DNA of 64,000 bases from Candidatus Gastranaerophilales bacterium (lineage in GTDB: Bacteria > Cyanobacteriota > Vampirovibrionia > Gastranaerophilales > Gastranaerophilaceae): the NCBI GenBank assembly GCA_944323695.1, contig CALUTI010000003.1, positions 62,001 through 126,000 on the forward strand, given 5' to 3'. Position numbers and translations under genes: made by a program. Positions 62,097-64,000 of the stretch are shown piece by piece (positions within the stretch are counted from its first letter, which is position 1; each line of letters opens with the position of its first letter). The notes beneath the pieces are model-generated. The model had not been told where the DNA came from and made no database searches. It saw only the letters and a list, made by a program, of their open reading frames with translations.

Positions 62097-63142
62097 CTAT
62101 TCAGGATAGTCGTCCGGAAACTTCCAACCGTTCAATTGAATTACAGCACCACAGGTCTGGCCATAACCTTGTAGATTGCATGAAGGATGTATGTTGGCAG
62201 TATCATTATCATGAATAACAAAATTAGGTTCCATCATTTCTTCTGCAGTAAAACCACTTCCCTCACCATATAATTTTAAGCCATATCCTATATTAAAGGT
62301 TTTTCCGGAATCTACGACTTCACCGTCATCATTTTCATTTCCGGCGTTTTTCCCAGGATTACCGGGTGAAAAATACAATGCAAAAACATCTTTTCCCAAA
62401 ACATTTGGTTTCGACTTACCATTTGTATCAACATAAATCCAAACATGTTTATAATATGCGTCACCACCTGTCCAAGAATATATAGAAGTACCGTCATTTA
62501 AAAGAAAACAAGCACTATTTGTATATAAAATTTTATAACCGTTAAGTCCTTTTATAACCTCACCACATTCATATGCTGTGTCCGGAATGTACTTTTTAGC
62601 CACTTTTAAATGCGGCAGTATATAATTTTCCCAAAAATATTGCTCGCGTGAATTATAACTGGAAGGATATTGATTCCATGACCATGTTTCGTAATCCCCG
62701 TGCTCAACTTTTGCAAGTTCAAACGCGTTCTTTAAAGTCGCATAAGCTTTTTGTAAACGTGTTATAGTCGACTTTTCCTGATAATTACTTATTAATGTAG
62801 GGATAGTCATTGCCGCCACAACGCCAATTATTCCTAAGGTTATTAACACCTCTGCTAATGTAAAGGCTGCTTTAACTTTTTTGTCATTCCGAACTTGTTT
62901 CGGAATCTCTATATGGGATCCTGAAATAAATTCAGGATGACAAATACCTTTTTGACATTTACTAATCTTCTCTCCAACTTCAGGTATCTCACAAGGGGAA
63001 TATGTCTTTGAGACCATAGCGGAGCCGGAGGTGAGAGCGTCGTCGAAAAGACATATTCCCCTTGCGGCTTTCTCAAAACCCTTGCTATTTCTATTTAGAG
63101 GAGACGCCCCCCCCCGTTTCTGAACTTCCTCATAATTTCCAT
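62097..63142 (-). CDS. Prepilin-like protein E, poly-G interrupted (OFF frame)
   Basis: Pseudopilin-like: 'AAFTLAEVLITLGIIG', then a soluble domain with 'VDTNGKSKPNVLGKDVF' (variant of the A/D motif). Start ATG at 63142 behind AGAAGGAG. Nine G (63115-63107) lead to a stop after NGGGRLL. With ten G the frame gives 348 residues with a 93-residue leader ending VKAA. An internal ATG (63017) is in frame but has no Shine-Dalgarno sequence. The leader contains both a palindromic module and a TGTCATTCCGAAC repeat translated as 'CHPEFISGSH' and 'PKQVRNDKK'. Domain A/D-type C-terminus differs strongly from B and C. Confidence 0.75.
62882..62943. repeat. TGTCATTCCGAAC palindromic repeat inside prepilin E
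   Basis: Near match to 5361-5424 with ends TGTCATTCCGAAC and TTCAGGATGACA. It is read through in frame in the prepilin leader, as in Rickettsia-type palindromic elements inserted in genes. Confidence 0.85.
62992..63064. repeat. Leader palindromic module, copy 4 (opposite orientation)
   Basis: Perfect 18-bp inverted arms CAAGGGGAATATGTCTTT / AAAGACATATTCCCCTTG around the core GAGACCATAGCGG...GAGCGTCGTCGA. Relative to its gene the core is reversed compared with copies 1 and 3. Confidence 0.88.
63107..63115 (-). repeat. Poly-G9 tract in prepilin E leader
   Basis: Nine G in coding sense; the flanks AAAC and CGTCTCCTCTAAATAG match prepilin D, and prepilin A closely. One more G restores the frame. 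Confidence 0.85.
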
Positions 63143-63170
63143 AAGCTTTTCTCCTTCTTTTTATAGAAGA

Positions 63171-63199
63171 ATTATAGCAATTTTTGTTAATTTAGTCAA
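63171..63199 (-). promoter_or_regulatory. Sigma70-type promoter of prepilin E
   Basis: TTGACT, 17-base spacer, TATAAT on the minus strand, about 28 bases before the ATG. Confidence 0.8.
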
Positions 63200-63221
63200 C
63201 AAATTCTCATGCAAAATGGGT

Positions 63222-64000
63222 CTATTTAAGCTCAAATTCATTTACAAGCAAAACCTGAATTTCACCGGGCATAAGATTTACTTTAAATTTATCTTTTTCA
63301 GAAATCGGTGCCGTATCCATTTCTATAGGAATAGTTAAAAATGAATCATTATAATGCGGAACTTTAATAACAGCCTCATTATTAGCTCTAAAATTCATAT
63401 TACCAAACACCAGCACAGTCGTTTTATTGTAAGATAATCCGTATGCAAAAACTGAAGAATTGTTAGATTTCAGCTCAACAAACTTTCCGTTAGCAATAAC
63501 AGGTGCAATAAACCGCTTAAAGCTATTTGCCATTACAAAATCTCTTTTAAAATTAGTATTTTTCCCGCCCGGTTGACGTGAAAAGTTGAATATATCAAGT
63601 TTTCCTCTGTGTACAAAATAATATTCATCATCCGTATAAGTCGTACGAGCCTTCTTATTTCCCCATAAATAAATATAATTATCCGCCGTATCAAAGCCGT
63701 CCACATAATAAGAATTCACAGGCAGAGTTGAATTTAACCATAAAATCATGTTACTATACGGCTGCCCGTTAATCAAAACAGGGCTTAATTCATCGTGAGT
63801 CGTAAAACTTCCGATAACCGCCTTAGGCTCACTATATTTATTTTTTATGGAATTGGTAAATTTAATATGCTCCATTAATTCAGATGCAGTGCGCCAGTCT
63901 TTCATATTAAAGTAGCTGCCGTAAAATCCGTCAAACCCAGCTTCCAGCAATTTATCATAAGGAGTAAAGACAGCATCCTGTGATACAGCTTCGGTCCAGG
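63222..64000 (-). CDS. C-terminal part of an alpha-amylase-family-like protein (5' truncated by window)
   Basis: The frame is open through base 64000, so the N-terminal barrel part is missing; about 258 residues are seen. It starts in the window at 'WTEAVSQDAVFTPYDKLLEA', with a Glu in a plausible acid/base position, followed by 'GFDGFYGSYFNMKDW', 'VIGSFTTHDELSPV' (region IV-like, T-HDE) and a C-terminal beta sandwich ending 'LMPGEIQVLLVNEFELK'. A glycoside hydrolase or transferase acting on alpha-glucans is likely. Apparent start TTG at 63950 is internal and not real. Confidence 0.65.
   Translation of the reverse strand, partial: WTEAVSQDAVFTPYDKLLEAGFDGFYGSYFNMKDWRTASELMEHIKFTNSIKNKYSEPKAVIGSFTTHDELSPVLINGQPYSNMILWLNSTLPVNSYYVDGFDTADNYIYLWGNKKARTTYTDDEYYFVHRGKLDIFNFSRQPGGKNTNFKRDFVMANSFKRFIAPVIANGKFVELKSNNSSVFAYGLSYNKTTVLVFGNMNFRANNEAVIKVPHYNDSFLTIPIEMDTAPISEKDKFKVNLMPGEIQVLLVNEFELK

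Noticed and set aside
4065-63064. Integron attC sites or CRISPR repeats as explanation of the palindromic modules
   Set aside because: No integrase, no R-box pairs, no regular spacing or spacers; each copy is single and inside a gene.
4065-63064. Site-specific invertase controlling the leaders
   Set aside because: Both orientations exist, but no recombinase gene is in the window and the arms share no common recombination site; kept only as a possibility.
4320-63142. Homopolymer-broken prepilins treated as plain pseudogenes
   Set aside because: The downstream frames are long, stop-free and conserved, promoters and Shine-Dalgarno sequences are intact, and a single-base change at the same kind of tract restores each one; simple decay would leave other lesions.

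Overview
The window is a low-GC, densely coded stretch of bacterial chromosome. It suggests an anaerobic, fermentative, diderm member of the Melainabacteria (Gastranaerophilales-like, the non-photosynthetic sister group of cyanobacteria). The case rests on: many prepilin-like proteins with the signature FTLAEVLITLGIIG; HydF ([FeFe]-hydrogenase maturation); a FixX/FixC pair and a corrinoid iron-sulfur protein pair; a GGGtGRT/NifU-like pair; and TonB/ExbB/ExbD and LptF/G-type proteins that imply an outer membrane. Lineage is an inference from gene content; no rRNA is present.

Layout. 1-3.2 kb: C-terminal part of a giant repetitive surface protein. 3.3-4.2 kb: prepilin A. 4.3-6.1 kb: Fe-S scaffold pair. 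6.2-9.8 kb: a nucleotidyltransferase-glucose-6-phosphate isomerase fusion and an amylase-like protein. 10 kb: tRNA-Gln. 10-15.4 kb: gmk-coaBC-nif3, an organophosphate transporter with a DnaQ-type exonuclease, and thioredoxin. 15.4-21.1 kb: an unrecognised 1,888-residue protein. 21.1-26.2 kb: a signalling operon (GAF-HD-GYP, TPR, two LuxR-type response regulators, pentapeptide repeat). 26.3-31.2 kb: zinc-ribbon protein, phosphohexomutase, pheA, tyrS, cysE. 31.2-32.4 kb: prepilin B. 32.5-35.7 kb: dehydrogenase, LptF/G permease, small regulators. 35.9-40.6 kb: TPR proteins and a 52-residue small protein. 40.7-45.8 kb: mnmE, hydF, gatA and a HepT/MntA-type pair. 46.5-47.7 kb: prepilin C. 47.9-51.4 kb: fixX-fixC, rsmD, prepilin D. 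51.5-58.2 kb: HU, SpoIID-like protein, TonB-ExbB-ExbD-ExbD operon, MazG-like protein. 58.3-62.1 kb: ftsH and corrinoid protein subunits. 62.1-63.1 kb: prepilin E. 63.2-64 kb: partial amylase-like gene.

The main discovery candidate is a dispersed family of five prepilin genes. Each has a strong promoter, Shine-Dalgarno sequence and ATG, followed 28-40 bases later by a run of 8-10 G or C, then a long leader, then the prepilin domain. In four copies the run has the wrong length and the ATG frame stops almost at once. In one copy (46510) it has 10 C and the frame is open throughout. In all four OFF copies a change of one base (+1, or -1 at 31249) would give a full-length prepilin with no stop. 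This is the architecture of slipped-strand phase variation. Four of the leaders also carry a palindromic module whose core is conserved but whose long inverted-repeat arms are unique to each locus, and the core lies in either orientation relative to the gene. Together these look like an ON/OFF, leader-diversified pilin repertoire.

A second genome-wide pattern is an extended set of genes (at least twelve) whose TATAAT/TAAAAT box ends exactly 6 or 7 bases before the ATG with no clear upstream Shine-Dalgarno sequence. This predicts leaderless mRNAs.
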